64,000 bases of DNA from CAYNRE01 sp964399535. GTDB lineage: Bacteria > Planctomycetota > Planctomycetia > Pirellulales > CAYNRE01. A program made the position numbers and the translations under genes. Shown piece after piece: positions 54,042-62,188 of this stretch. The first letter of the stretch is position 1. Each line of letters opens with the position of its first letter. Below the pieces are notes generated by a model. The model saw only the letters and a program-made list of their open reading frames with translations, had not been told where the DNA came from and did no database searches. The DNA is taken from positions 181,760-245,759 of the forward strand of contig CAYNRE010000026.1 of NCBI GenBank assembly GCA_964399535.1, given 5' to 3'.

Positions 54042-55412
54042 CTAGATCCGCTCGAAGTACCGCACTCGCTCCCAGTCGGTCACCGCTTCGCGGTATGCCC
54101 GGGCTTCGTGCCGGGCGGAGAGCACATAGAAATCGACCACCGCGTCGCCCAGGGCCTGGCGGGCCAACCGGCTGTGGTCCAACAGGTCGGCCGCCTCGTC
54201 GAGCGTGCCGGGAAGCCGGGGGAGCTTGGGGTCCTGGTAGGCGTTGCCCCGGTAGGGCTCGCCGCAGTCCAGGTCTTCGTCGATGCCCGCCAGCCCCGCC
54301 GCTAGCGTGGCGGCAAAGGTTAGGTACGGGTTCACGTCGGCCCCCGGCGAGCGATTCTCGACGCGGAAGCCCTGGCCCTCGCCGATCACCCGGAAGCCCG
54401 TGGTGCGATTGTCGTGGGCCCAGGCCAGCGTGGTGGGGGCCCACGAGGAGTGCTGATAGCGCTTGTAACTGTTGACCGTGGGAGCGAAGAAGTAGCCCAA
54501 CTCGCGGCCGTACTTCATGAGCCCGCCCAGGAACTGGCGAAACAGCGGCGAGGCCTGGCCCTTGGCCGCGTTCCAGAACAGATTCTGCGAGCCGTCGGCC
54601 TTCCAGAGACTGGTGTGCACGTGGCAGCTTGAGCCGGCTTCGTCGGCGGCCCATTTGGCCATGAAGGTCAGCGCGTAGCCTTCCTGGGCGGCGATTTCCT
54701 TGGCGCCGTGTTTGTAAATGGCGTGGCGGTCGGCCATCTCCAAGGCCTCGGCATAGAGCAGGTTCAGCTCGTGCTGGCCGCGCCCCCATTCCCCCTTGGA
54801 GCCCTCGACCGGAATGCCCGCCGCCTCGATCTCGTTGCGCAGCCGCCGCAGCAGCGGCTCGTCGCGGGTGGGCTGCATCAGGTGATAGTCGATCAGGTAA
54901 TCCGACGTGGGGGTCAGGCCCCGGTAGTGCTTGGTACGGGCCTCGGCATAGGAGTCGCGGTACAGGTAGAACTCGAGTTCCGAACCGAAATAGGCCATCA
55001 GGCCGCGCTCGGCCAGGCGGGCCAGTTGAGCCCGCAGTACCTGGCGCGGCGCCGGGGCCACGGGCCGATGGTCTTCGTAAGCCAGATCGCCCAAGACCAG
55101 CGCGGTGCCCACTTGCCAGGGAACGTGGCGCAAGGTGGTCAGGTCGACCGCCAGGTGGAAATCGCCGTAGCCCTGATCCCAACTGGCCAGCTCGAAACCG
55201 GCCAGGGGGTTCATCTCCATGTCGACCGTGAGCAGGTAGTTGCAGGCATGGGTACCCGAGCGGGCCACGCTGCGCTCGAAGTGGGTGCGGGTGAAGCGCT
55301 TGCCCATCAGCCGGCCGTACACGTCGGGAAAGGCGACGACGACGGTGTCGATCGGGTCTTCCGAGAGCCAGGCGGGAAGCCAGGGAGTGTTCGCCGACTC
55401 GGGGTTGGTCAC
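54042..55412 (-). CDS. Glutamine synthetase-like gamma-glutamyl-amine ligase
   Basis: The 456-residue protein starts at GTG 55412, which overlaps the stop of the aldehyde dehydrogenase gene (GTGA). GS signatures include FGSELEFYLYRD (ATP/glutamate site), RGQHELNL, the SSCHVHTSLW metal and ammonia-site region, and VNPYLTFAATLAAGLAGI. Together with an adjacent aldehyde dehydrogenase, it resembles PuuA/IpuC-type enzymes that ligate glutamate to an amine such as putrescine or isopropylamine, rather than housekeeping GlnA. That choice is inferred from gene context; length fits either. Confidence 0.85.
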   Translation of the reverse strand: MTNPESANTPWLPAWLSEDPIDTVVVAFPDVYGRLMGKRFTRTHFERSVARSGTHACNYLLTVDMEMNPLAGFELASWDQGYGDFHLAVDLTTLRHVPWQVGTALVLGDLAYEDHRPVAPAPRQVLRAQLARLAERGLMAYFGSELEFYLYRDSYAEARTKHYRGLTPTSDYLIDYHLMQPTRDEPLLRRLRNEIEAAGIPVEGSKGEWGRGQHELNLLYAEALEMADRHAIYKHGAKEIAAQEGYALTFMAKWAADEAGSSCHVHTSLWKADGSQNLFWNAAKGQASPLFRQFLGGLMKYGRELGYFFAPTVNSYKRYQHSSWAPTTLAWAHDNRTTGFRVIGEGQGFRVENRSPGADVNPYLTFAATLAAGLAGIDEDLDCGEPYRGNAYQDPKLPRLPGTLDEAADLLDHSRLARQALGDAVVDFYVLSARHEARAYREAVTDWERVRYFERI

Positions 55413-56857
55413 GACTGAAGCTCCGTCACTTTGATAAACACGTTTTTCACCTCGGTGTACAACCGCATCGCCTCCATGCCCAAGTCGCGGCCGAAGCCGC
55501 TCTGTTTGAAGCCGCCGAAAGGGGCCTCTTGGTACACGCTGGAGTTGGTGTTCACGCTGAGCACGCCCGTTTCCACGGCCCGGGCCACGCGCAGGGCCCG
55601 GTCGATGTCGCGGGTCCAGAGCGAGGCGGAAAGGCCGTAACAGGTGCCGTTGGCCAGCTCGATGGCTTCTGTCTCGTCGCGAAAGGGAATCACCGCGGCC
55701 ACCGGGCCGAAGATCTCCTCCTGACAGGTGCGGGCCGTGTGCTCGAGCCCGGCCACGATGGTGGGTTCCAGGTAATAGCCGCGCGGGCGCGGCCGCTCGC
55801 CGCCGGTGAGCACACGGCCACCCTCTTGGCGGGCCAAGGCCACGTACTGTTCCACGCGCTCGCGCTGTCCGGCCGAAATGAGCGGGCCCATTTGCGTGCC
55901 GCTCTCCAGCGGATCGCCCACGACCAGTCGCCGGGTGTGGTCCACAAAGGCCTCGACGAAGCGGTCGAAGACCGAAGCCTCGACCAGCACCCGGCTGCGG
56001 GCGCAGCAATCTTGCCCGGCATTGTCGAACACGCAGCCCGGCGCGGCCGCCGCGGCGGCTTCGATGTCGGCATCGGCGAAGATAATGTTGGGGCTCTTGC
56101 CACCCAGTTCGAGCGAGACCCGCTTGATATCGTCGGCGGCCAGACGCAGGATTCGCGCGCCGGTGGCCGTTTCGCCGGTGAAGGCGATCTTGCGCACCAG
56201 CGGGTGCGTGACCAGGTAGTCGCCCAATTCGCTGCCGCGACCGGCCAGCACCTGGAAGATGCCCGGCGGAACGCCCGCTTCGTGCACCAGTTGCCCCAGC
56301 GCCAGGGCGGTGAGCGGCGTCAGGCTGGCGGGCTTAAGCAGCACGGCGTTGCCCGTGGCCAGGGCCGGGGCGGTTTTCCAACAGGCCATGAGGAACGGAA
56401 AGTTCCAGGGCACGATGCAGGCGACCACGCCGACCGGCACGCGGAGCGTGTAGTCGAGCCCCGAGTTATTGACCGGAATGGTCTCGCCGCCGAAGCGGGT
56501 AATGCCGCCGGCGTAATACTCGAAGCAGCGGGCCCCGGCGTTGATCTCCCAGCGAGCCGAGTCGAGGGGTTTGCCGCCATTGCGAGCTTCGCAAAGGGCC
56601 AGCGCTTCGGCATGGGCCCGGATGGCGGCCGCGATGCGATACAGCACCTCGGCCCGGGCCGGCCCCGGCACCTTGGCCCAGGCGGCCTGGCGAAACGCCC
56701 GAGCGGCCGCGGCCAGCGCCTGGTCGACATCGTCGCGGCCGGCCGCCGGCACGCTGGCCAACGGCTGTTCGGTGGCCGGTTCGGTTACGGAGATTCGTCC
56801 GCCCGATGCCTCGCGGCGGAACTGCCCGTCGATCAAAAGCGCGTACTCGAAACTCAC
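55409..56857 (-). CDS. NAD(P)-dependent aldehyde dehydrogenase
   Basis: The 482-residue enzyme starts at GTG 56857, preceded by GAGGAAG. It has VPWNFPFLMACWK near the cofactor site, LELGGKSPNIIFADAD with the catalytic Glu, and NAGQDCCARSR with the catalytic Cys. The terminal APFGGFKQSGFGRDLG and YTEVKNVFI are also typical. It oxidises an aldehyde to the acid. Overlap with the downstream GS-like gene suggests a gamma-glutamyl-aldehyde step (PuuC-like). No oxidase or hydrolase of that pathway is in the window. Confidence 0.93.
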   Translation of the reverse strand: MSFEYALLIDGQFRREASGGRISVTEPATEQPLASVPAAGRDDVDQALAAAARAFRQAAWAKVPGPARAEVLYRIAAAIRAHAEALALCEARNGGKPLDSARWEINAGARCFEYYAGGITRFGGETIPVNNSGLDYTLRVPVGVVACIVPWNFPFLMACWKTAPALATGNAVLLKPASLTPLTALALGQLVHEAGVPPGIFQVLAGRGSELGDYLVTHPLVRKIAFTGETATGARILRLAADDIKRVSLELGGKSPNIIFADADIEAAAAAAPGCVFDNAGQDCCARSRVLVEASVFDRFVEAFVDHTRRLVVGDPLESGTQMGPLISAGQRERVEQYVALARQEGGRVLTGGERPRPRGYYLEPTIVAGLEHTARTCQEEIFGPVAAVIPFRDETEAIELANGTCYGLSASLWTRDIDRALRVARAVETGVLSVNTNSSVYQEAPFGGFKQSGFGRDLGMEAMRLYTEVKNVFIKVTELQS

Positions 56858-57079
56858 GCTGGCTTCCTCAGAGACTCCGGGGCGGCGGCGGCTGCCCAGG
56901 TTCACGGGCCCGTCCGCTGGTAGCGGCAGTCTACCGCGCCCCTGGCTGCTCACCAGCGCCCCGACTTTTGCGCAGCATCGACCGCGGACGAGTGGCTGGG
57001 CGCGCTCGACCGCCACGCTGCTGAAACGCCGACGCAAGCCCCTCGGGGCAAACCAACCACTGTCGGGCTGGGCGGGCCG

Positions 57080-57733
57080 CTAGAGAACGCCGATCGATTT
57101 CAGGTGGGCAATCACCTGGTCGGCGGCCTGCTCGGCGGTCATTTCCCCGGTCTTCAGCACCAACTCGGGCTTTTCGGGGGCTTCGTAAGGGTCGTCGATG
57201 CCGGTGAAGCCCTTGATCTCGCCAGCCCGGGCCTTTTTGTACAGCCCCTTGGGGTCGCGCGATTCACAAACTTCGAGCGGGGCGTCGACAAACACTTCGA
57301 TGAAATCGCCGGCCGGCATCATGGCCCGCACGCCATCGCGATCGCGGCGGTAGGGGCTGATAAAGGCCGTCAGGGTGATCAGCCCGGCGTCGGCAAACAG
57401 CTTGGCCACGGCCCCGATGCGGCGGATGTTTTCCTCGCGGTCCTGGGCCGAAAAGCCCAGGCCGAACCGCTTGGCGTACTCTTCGCCGTGGCGCTCTTTG
57501 AGCATGCCGGGAGCGGCGTTCAGGCCGTGCCGCACGTTGTCGCCGTCGAGCACGAAGCTGCGCTTGCCCTGGGCATGAAGCTTATGGTCGACCAGATTCG
57601 AGATGGTGCTCTTGCCGCAGCCCGACAGCCCGGTGAACCAGATCACGCAACCTTTGTGACCGTTGAGCTGCTGGCGCTCCTCGCGGCTGACGCTGTGATC
57701 GTGCCAAACAACGTGAACGTTTTCATGCGACAT
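57080..57733 (-). CDS. cysC: Adenylylsulfate kinase
   Basis: CysC phosphorylates APS to PAPS. The 217-residue protein (ATG 57733; the frame opens four codons earlier) has the P-loop GLSGCGKST at about residues 35-43, the FVLDGDNVRHGLN APS-binding motif, FISPYRRDRDGVR, and GIDDPYEAPEKPEL. These are the full set of family motifs, without a fused sulfurylase. The N-terminal VHVVWHDHSVSREER extension is common in stand-alone CysC. Other sulfate genes are absent nearby. It follows a terminator, so it probably has its own promoter. Confidence 0.96.
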   Translation of the reverse strand: MSHENVHVVWHDHSVSREERQQLNGHKGCVIWFTGLSGCGKSTISNLVDHKLHAQGKRSFVLDGDNVRHGLNAAPGMLKERHGEEYAKRFGLGFSAQDREENIRRIGAVAKLFADAGLITLTAFISPYRRDRDGVRAMMPAGDFIEVFVDAPLEVCESRDPKGLYKKARAGEIKGFTGIDDPYEAPEKPELVLKTGEMTAEQAADQVIAHLKSIGVL

Positions 57734-57778
57734 AACGGGTACCACTCCTCGCGCGACGCGACCGTCCGCAACTGGCTG

Positions 57779-57805
57779 AAAAACCGTGGTTCATCGAAAC
57801 CACGG
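57779..57805 (-). terminator. Intrinsic terminator of the acyl-CoA dehydrogenase-like gene
   Basis: On the minus strand CCGTGGTT (57798-57805) pairs perfectly with AACCACGG (57784-57791) around a six-base loop and is followed directly by five Ts (57779-57783). It lies about 50 bp after the stop codon at 57857 and upstream of cysC. Confidence 0.85.
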
Positions 57806-57856
57806 ATGATACTGTCGAGGGGCCCAGGCCGAAAGGGGTGGGCCTTGCCGGTGGCC

Positions 57857-58927
57857 TCAATCGCCCAAACCGGCCAGTTCGCACAAGTTCGCCGCCAGCA
57901 CCGGTTGGGGGCAGCTCCAAACCAGAAAGAACAGCGCCTCGCGGCACCAGCGACCCACCCGGTGGCCATGCACATAGCCGGTTCCCTTGGCCGCCGCCAA
58001 CGCTGCCTGGGTCGCCCGCAGCACCAGCCCGTTGGCCCGCGTCCGTAGGTCCTCGGCCGAACAGCCGCCGGTTCCCCGGGCGGCGGCCAACAGGTCGCCG
58101 GCCAGCTCGCGCTGCTGGGCGTCGAATTGATCGGCCGCCGCGCCCAGGTCGGGGCGCCGCTGGGCTTCGTCCTGAAGATAGGCCACGGCCGCGGCCGAGA
58201 GCCCACAGGCCAGGGCCGAGGTTTGCAGCCCTCCGGTGCCCGCGGCCCCCTGGGCCATCACGTTTTCCACCGGACCGGCCAACAGGCAATCGGCTTCGAC
58301 CTCGACCCGATCGAACCGCACCTCGCCCGTGGCGCTGGCCGATACGCCGACCAACTCCAGGGCGGGCATCGCTCGAACCCCGGGGGCGGCGGTCGGCACC
58401 GCCACGAGCAACTGCCGGCCATCGTCGAGGGTGGCCCCGGTCACAATGGTTTGGGCATGCAGCCCGCCGGTGACCCAGGGGCTCGAGCCATCGAGCCGCC
58501 AGCCAACGGGGGTGGCCTCGGCCCGCAGCGCCGGTCGGCCCAGGTGGCGGCGGCTGGTCGTCAGGTGGCTGATTCCGACCGTGGCAAACGTTTCGCCGCT
58601 AAGCAGCGCCGGCAGCAACCGCTGGGCCAGCGGCGCGTTGCCGCTGGTGGCGATGCGGCGCACCGCGCCGCTGCGCTGCGTAAGGATGAAAGTGGTGGTC
58701 AGGCAGGCCTGGGAAAGCCGCAGGTAGGCGGCTAACAAATCGGCCTCGCTCCAGCCCAGCCCTCCGCTCGCCTGGTCGACGAACCAGCGATGCACCCCCG
58801 CCTGGCCGCACAGCCGCAGTTGCTCGCGGGGCCAATCGGCCACGGTTTGCAGCCGGTCGGCCCGGTCCGCCAGGGCCTGGCACAATGGGTCGAGCGCGGG
58901 GTCGTCGGGTGTGCGAATCTCGTCCAT
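57857..58927 (-). CDS. Acyl-CoA dehydrogenase family protein
   Basis: The 356-residue protein has an acyl-CoA dehydrogenase fold: an N-terminal helical domain (REQLRLCGQAGVHRWFVDQASGGLGW), the middle FATVGISHLTTSRRH and DGSSPWVTGGLHAQTIVTGA. The C-terminal helical domain ends with GTGYVHGHRVGRWCREALFFL. It is shorter than most (about 380), and the catalytic Glu is not obvious, so it may be a flavin monooxygenase-like or non-classical member. It sits between thpR and cysC, without a clear pathway link. Confidence 0.8.
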   Translation of the reverse strand: MDEIRTPDDPALDPLCQALADRADRLQTVADWPREQLRLCGQAGVHRWFVDQASGGLGWSEADLLAAYLRLSQACLTTTFILTQRSGAVRRIATSGNAPLAQRLLPALLSGETFATVGISHLTTSRRHLGRPALRAEATPVGWRLDGSSPWVTGGLHAQTIVTGATLDDGRQLLVAVPTAAPGVRAMPALELVGVSASATGEVRFDRVEVEADCLLAGPVENVMAQGAAGTGGLQTSALACGLSAAAVAYLQDEAQRRPDLGAAADQFDAQQRELAGDLLAAARGTGGCSAEDLRTRANGLVLRATQAALAAAKGTGYVHGHRVGRWCREALFFLVWSCPQPVLAANLCELAGLGD

Positions 58928-59035
58928 CGGCTAGCCACCTTAATGCGTCGCCGGCGGGTTACCCCCCTAAGCGGCGGCGCGCGTGATTCTCGGGTCGGTC
59001 GGGTCGCACGGCCAACGGGCTGGCCGCCGGCCGGT

Positions 59036-59614
59036 TTAGCGCCCGCGCAGCTCGACTACCGACAGCGGTTCGTAGATCGGGCCCTGGCGTTCGAGCTGGC
59101 TGGAGTAAAGCACCACTTCACCCACGTCGACCACGCCGGCGCGGAACTGGGTTTGCGCGGCCAGCGCCGCGGCCAGGCGGGGTTCTCCATCGTCGGTGCC
59201 GCGGACCCGGCCGATCGTCAGGTGCGGGCGAAACCGGCGATGTTCGCTGCGAAAGCCCAGCCGGGCGAGCCGATTCTCGATCGCATCGTGCAGCGCCACC
59301 AGGTCCGCGGAGCCGTCGCCCGCCCCGACCCAAACGGTGCGCGGCCGCTCGGGCACGGGGAAGGCCCCGGTGCCGCAAACCTCGACCAGAAATGGCGGAA
59401 TATCGGCCGTGGCCCGCTGGAGCTCGCGGGTCACCTCGGCCACGTCGCGGTAGTTGATTTCGCCCAGGAACTTGAGCGTCAGGTGCATCGCGTCGGGCTC
59501 AACCCAGCGCACGCAGTCGCTCTCCGGGCGCAGCTCGTCGATCAGCCGCCGAACCTTGGTGCGAATTTCGCCGGTGACATCGACGGCGATAAAGCTGCGA
59601 ATCGAACGTGCCAT
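59036..59614 (-). CDS. thpR: RNA 2',3'-cyclic phosphodiesterase (2'-5' RNA ligase family)
   Basis: The 192-residue protein has the two HxTx motifs of the 2H phosphoesterase superfamily, HLTLKFLGEI near residue 43 and HLTIGRVRG near residue 130. SIRSFIAVDV is at the N-terminus, and a late LYSSQLERQGPIYEPL matches the bacterial ThpR family. It hydrolyses 2',3'-cyclic phosphates and can ligate 2'-5' tRNA halves in vitro; its physiological role is unclear. The start at 59614 is the conserved MARSIRSFIA; the longer frame is an overhang. Confidence 0.93.
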   Translation of the reverse strand: MARSIRSFIAVDVTGEIRTKVRRLIDELRPESDCVRWVEPDAMHLTLKFLGEINYRDVAEVTRELQRATADIPPFLVEVCGTGAFPVPERPRTVWVGAGDGSADLVALHDAIENRLARLGFRSEHRRFRPHLTIGRVRGTDDGEPRLAAALAAQTQFRAGVVDVGEVVLYSSQLERQGPIYEPLSVVELRGR

Positions 59615-60432
59615 GGAATCCGAAGGGTTCAGGGGAAGATGCCACCGAATCGGCCCAAGGTCTGCCCCCTCCAGCAGACACTTACCGCAAGGCGAAGACG
59701 CCGAAGGCGCCAGCATAACGTCGCGACGCCTGGATGAGCAGCCGGACTAACTCACCGGTTTGGCCACGGGCGGCCGATCGCAAGGTCCTTGGCTGGTCCA
59801 TTCAATTCGCACGGCGAGCGAAATGCTTCAGGTGCCAGGCCAACGGAGGTGCAGCGGGCTGGGGAGAACTCCCCCTCCGAAGCGATCCTCCTGGAATTCG
59901 AAATATCGCAGAGAAACGAGAGTTCGCGGAGGAAATCGAACCTTCGAAAGATTCAAGAGGACACCCGTGAAAAGAAACAGAAAAAAAGGAGCGAGCGAAA
60001 TCGTAAAAGAAAGGGAATCTGTGATCAGAAATCAGGAAAAGTCGAAAAAAAGTGAAAAATGCCAGCGGAAAACAAACAGAAGGGCTGAGAAATAGGCTTT
60101 TGAATGACAGGCGCTTCTTTTTCTGCAAATAACCAAAAAAAGATCAAATTGAGTAATAGGTAAACAACATATATCGACAGGAAGGTTAAATGCAAAATAG
60201 AAGACACACGCTTTCGGGCGAAGCAGAGTGTCGCACATCGCAGCAAAACGGCAGAAATGCTACAAAAAATACAACAAAAACGCATGAGAAATGGGGACGC
60301 CCTGTTCGAGCAACCCACCCACGGCAAGGCAACCCAGCCCACCCCAGACAGCCCATTCACCCCAATCAACCACCCTGTAGTTCTATGGGGAGCGAGTCTT
60401 AGCCCATTTATGAGTTTGGTGAAATTTTGTAA
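59615..60432. other. AT-rich, purine-skewed leader region, no gene supported
   Basis: An 800-bp stretch without a convincing gene. From about 59,890 to 60,110 the plus strand is strongly A/G-rich; 60001-60060 is 19 of 60 G+C by hand count and about three quarters purine. The surrounding genome is near 70% GC. Open frames on both strands here reflect composition. The region ends at a strong promoter. Its origin could be a mobile remnant or a structured leader. Confidence 0.6.
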
Positions 60433-60466
60433 TTGACTATCTGTGCGGCGGACCGTATGATCCGCC
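60433..60466 (+). promoter_or_regulatory. Sigma70-like promoter with inverted repeat over the -10
   Basis: TTGACT (60433-60438), a 17-bp spacer and TATGAT (60456-60461) form the best promoter I saw in the window, with the start codon at 60512 and GGGAGAG as its ribosome site. The -10 is embedded in an inverted repeat GGCGGA-N8-TCCGCC (60447-60452 and 60461-60466), a natural place for a repressor to block RNA polymerase. This suggests autoregulation by the first gene's product. Confidence 0.7.
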
Positions 60467-60511
60467 TGGCACGCGAGTTTTCGCCCCATTTCAATACGGG
60501 AGAGCCCAACG

Positions 60512-61003
60512 ATGAGCGAAGCAGCCGACGGTCCGAAGGGGTGGAACCCCGAAGTCATACGCAGGCACCTCCGCGATTGCCCTGAAACGCGGGCCCTGGT
60601 CGAAGCTTTGGCCCAGCGCGAGCGCGCACCCAAGCGGGGTGAGACGTTACTTGACGAGGCCGTGGAAATGGGGCTGCGGCGGTCGCAAGGACTCGATTTT
60701 TTCAAGGCCCTTGAAAGCGCCCGCTGTGGCCGAGTCATTCTGGGGCGCCGCGGTCAACCCACTCGCTTTGCTTGGACGGAAAACGCCGTCGCTGTCGCAC
60801 GGGAAGTTCTGAGCGAGCGTGCAGTGGCCGCAGGAGATTCGGACGCCCGCGAGGATTCCGGCAGTCCGGTCTCGAGCAGCGAGTTAAGGGAGCATGTATT
60901 CGTGCTCCGAGCCGGTCTCAGCGTGCACGTCACGCTGCCACTTAATCTCAACCAGCGTGAAGCCGCCCGTCTGGCCAGCTGGATAGAGACCCTAGTTCTG
61001 TAA
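60512..61003 (+). CDS. Winged-helix-like hypothetical protein, first gene of NYN cassette
   Basis: The 163-residue protein has no named domain that I can fix. A central segment, GLDFFKALESARCGRVILG followed by RRGQPTRFAWTENAV, resembles a small winged-helix fold that recurs in uncharacterised proteins. A C-terminal HVFVLRAGLSVHVTLPLNLN then NQREAARLASWIETL resembles a second common module of unknown role. It starts behind the promoter with the overlapping inverted repeat, so an autorepressor or antitoxin role is plausible. The NYN-domain gene begins 55 bp downstream. Composition is lower in GC than the neighbouring housekeeping genes. Confidence 0.75.
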   Translation: MSEAADGPKGWNPEVIRRHLRDCPETRALVEALAQRERAPKRGETLLDEAVEMGLRRSQGLDFFKALESARCGRVILGRRGQPTRFAWTENAVAVAREVLSERAVAAGDSDAREDSGSPVSSSELREHVFVLRAGLSVHVTLPLNLNQREAARLASWIETLVL

Positions 61004-61058
61004 ACACCCTATTGATTCATTGCTGGAAGTCACTCAATCCCCAACAAGGAGTAGAAAC

Positions 61059-61700
61059 ATGGTCGCTCGCGTTAATCAGACTAAGCCCGTTTATCTGACC
61101 CTCGACTTGTCCAACGTGGCGAGCGCGGCGAAGAAAACGGCGCTCCTGCGCGGCATGTCGCAACAGGTGTCCGAGTCCGTGCGAGTCTTTGCTTCAGGAT
61201 TGCGCCAGCTGGTTCAGCGCGATCGTCGCTGGATTTCGGGCTACGCGGCGTGGGCCATGGCAAATCCGGGTCAAAATCGCGTCGAGACGGTGTGGCGGGC
61301 AGCGGGAATAGAGTTGGAAACCTTCGAATTGGGCGCATGGTCGCGTCGCGAAATTGCGGTGGACTTGGTGCTCCAAGGTCATCTTAGGACCCTTCTGGCT
61401 CCGCGGTGCGAGCCCGGCGTAGTGTGCCTTGTCGGTGGTGACGGTGCCGGGCACCTTGATGGCCGGGGCTTCATTCCGGCCCTTGAGGATCTTAGAAGCT
61501 TCGGGCACCACCTAGAAGTAATGAGCTTTCGGTGCTCGCTCAACGGCGCGCTGTCCAATTGGGCAAAGAAGAACGGTTCGCTCTTCGAGCTTGATAACGT
61601 ATTTCCGTGGATAACGTTCGAAGAGCAGGGCCGGCGAGCACTGCCGATCACGCCGCAAGTGTATGCCCTTCTTGGACGGGAGAACGACAATTCTGCTTAG
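61059..61700 (+). CDS. NYN-domain (PIN-like) putative RNase
   Basis: The 213-residue protein starts at ATG 61059 with AAGGAG seven bases upstream. VYLTLDLSNV near residues 10-20 supplies the first acidic residue, REIAVDLVLQGHL the second, and VCLVGGDGAGHLDGRGF the third. These are the three-Asp core of NYN/PIN-like nucleases (LabA/DUF88 type). FGHHLEVMSF and WAKKNGSLFELDNVF complete the fold pattern. A GAGHLDG insertion after the third Asp is unusual. It is probably a metal-dependent RNase; whether it is a toxin, an RNA-processing or a defence enzyme is unknown. It is co-directional with genes on both sides. Confidence 0.78.
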   Translation: MVARVNQTKPVYLTLDLSNVASAAKKTALLRGMSQQVSESVRVFASGLRQLVQRDRRWISGYAAWAMANPGQNRVETVWRAAGIELETFELGAWSRREIAVDLVLQGHLRTLLAPRCEPGVVCLVGGDGAGHLDGRGFIPALEDLRSFGHHLEVMSFRCSLNGALSNWAKKNGSLFELDNVFPWITFEEQGRRALPITPQVYALLGRENDNSA

Positions 61701-61816
61701 ATCTGCGAGTCTCCCCCAGCCCGCGGACGCTTCCCCGACTGCACAACCTATTTCTAGTGACTCGATAACACCGGATTAATCACACCCACGAAACAGGTGC
61801 ACAGGAGATTCGTCCC

Positions 61817-62188
61817 ATGGCACAAGATTGCTCGTCTCGCCGTCGCCCCCTTCGCAAGATCCGCACCCGCCGGCTCCCAGTGGCCCGCGTTGGCGTTGCT
61901 GACGCTGTGATCAACAAGCTTCTCGATGATTCGCTTCGCCTCGGGGCGTCTAACGTCCTGCTTGCCCGTCTGGAAGTCATTCATCGCAGTAATCCCGCGC
62001 TCGTGGAGGAGGTCTGCAAGTATCTTGAGGTTGTCGAATGTCAGGCACTTGCGCGGGGCGAGGGTCCTGGTTCGGGATTGATGGGCCTGCTCGTCTTCAT
62101 CGCCACCTACCAGGCTCTTGTTTCCCAGTACGAGATCGAGGCGCTTGACCGCAGCATCGGACCACCGGTCGAGGTTGAATCGCCGTGA
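61817..62188 (+). CDS. Small hypothetical protein, third gene of NYN cassette
   Basis: The 123-residue protein has AGGAG nine bases before the ATG. It has a basic N-terminus (SSRRRPLRKIRTRRLPVAR) and then largely amphipathic helices (VINKLLDDSLRLGASN, NPALVEEVCKYLEVVE, FIATYQALVSQYEI). I recognise no family. The 116-bp gap after the NYN gene could hold a separate promoter. A longer minus-strand frame covers the same bases but lacks a ribosome site and reads like a shadow. I judge this strand real but with moderate certainty. Confidence 0.55.
   Translation: MAQDCSSRRRPLRKIRTRRLPVARVGVADAVINKLLDDSLRLGASNVLLARLEVIHRSNPALVEEVCKYLEVVECQALARGEGPGSGLMGLLVFIATYQALVSQYEIEALDRSIGPPVEVESP

Noticed and set aside
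53859..54305. Plus-strand 148-codon frame between the Avs-like and GS-like genes
   Set aside because: More than half is antisense to the GS-like gene, and the remainder lacks a ribosome site or motifs.
60025..60738. Minus-strand 237-codon frame over the AT-rich tract
   Set aside because: Phe/Leu/Ser-rich translation arises from the purine-rich plus strand, and the frame runs antisense into the winged-helix-like gene. No motifs.
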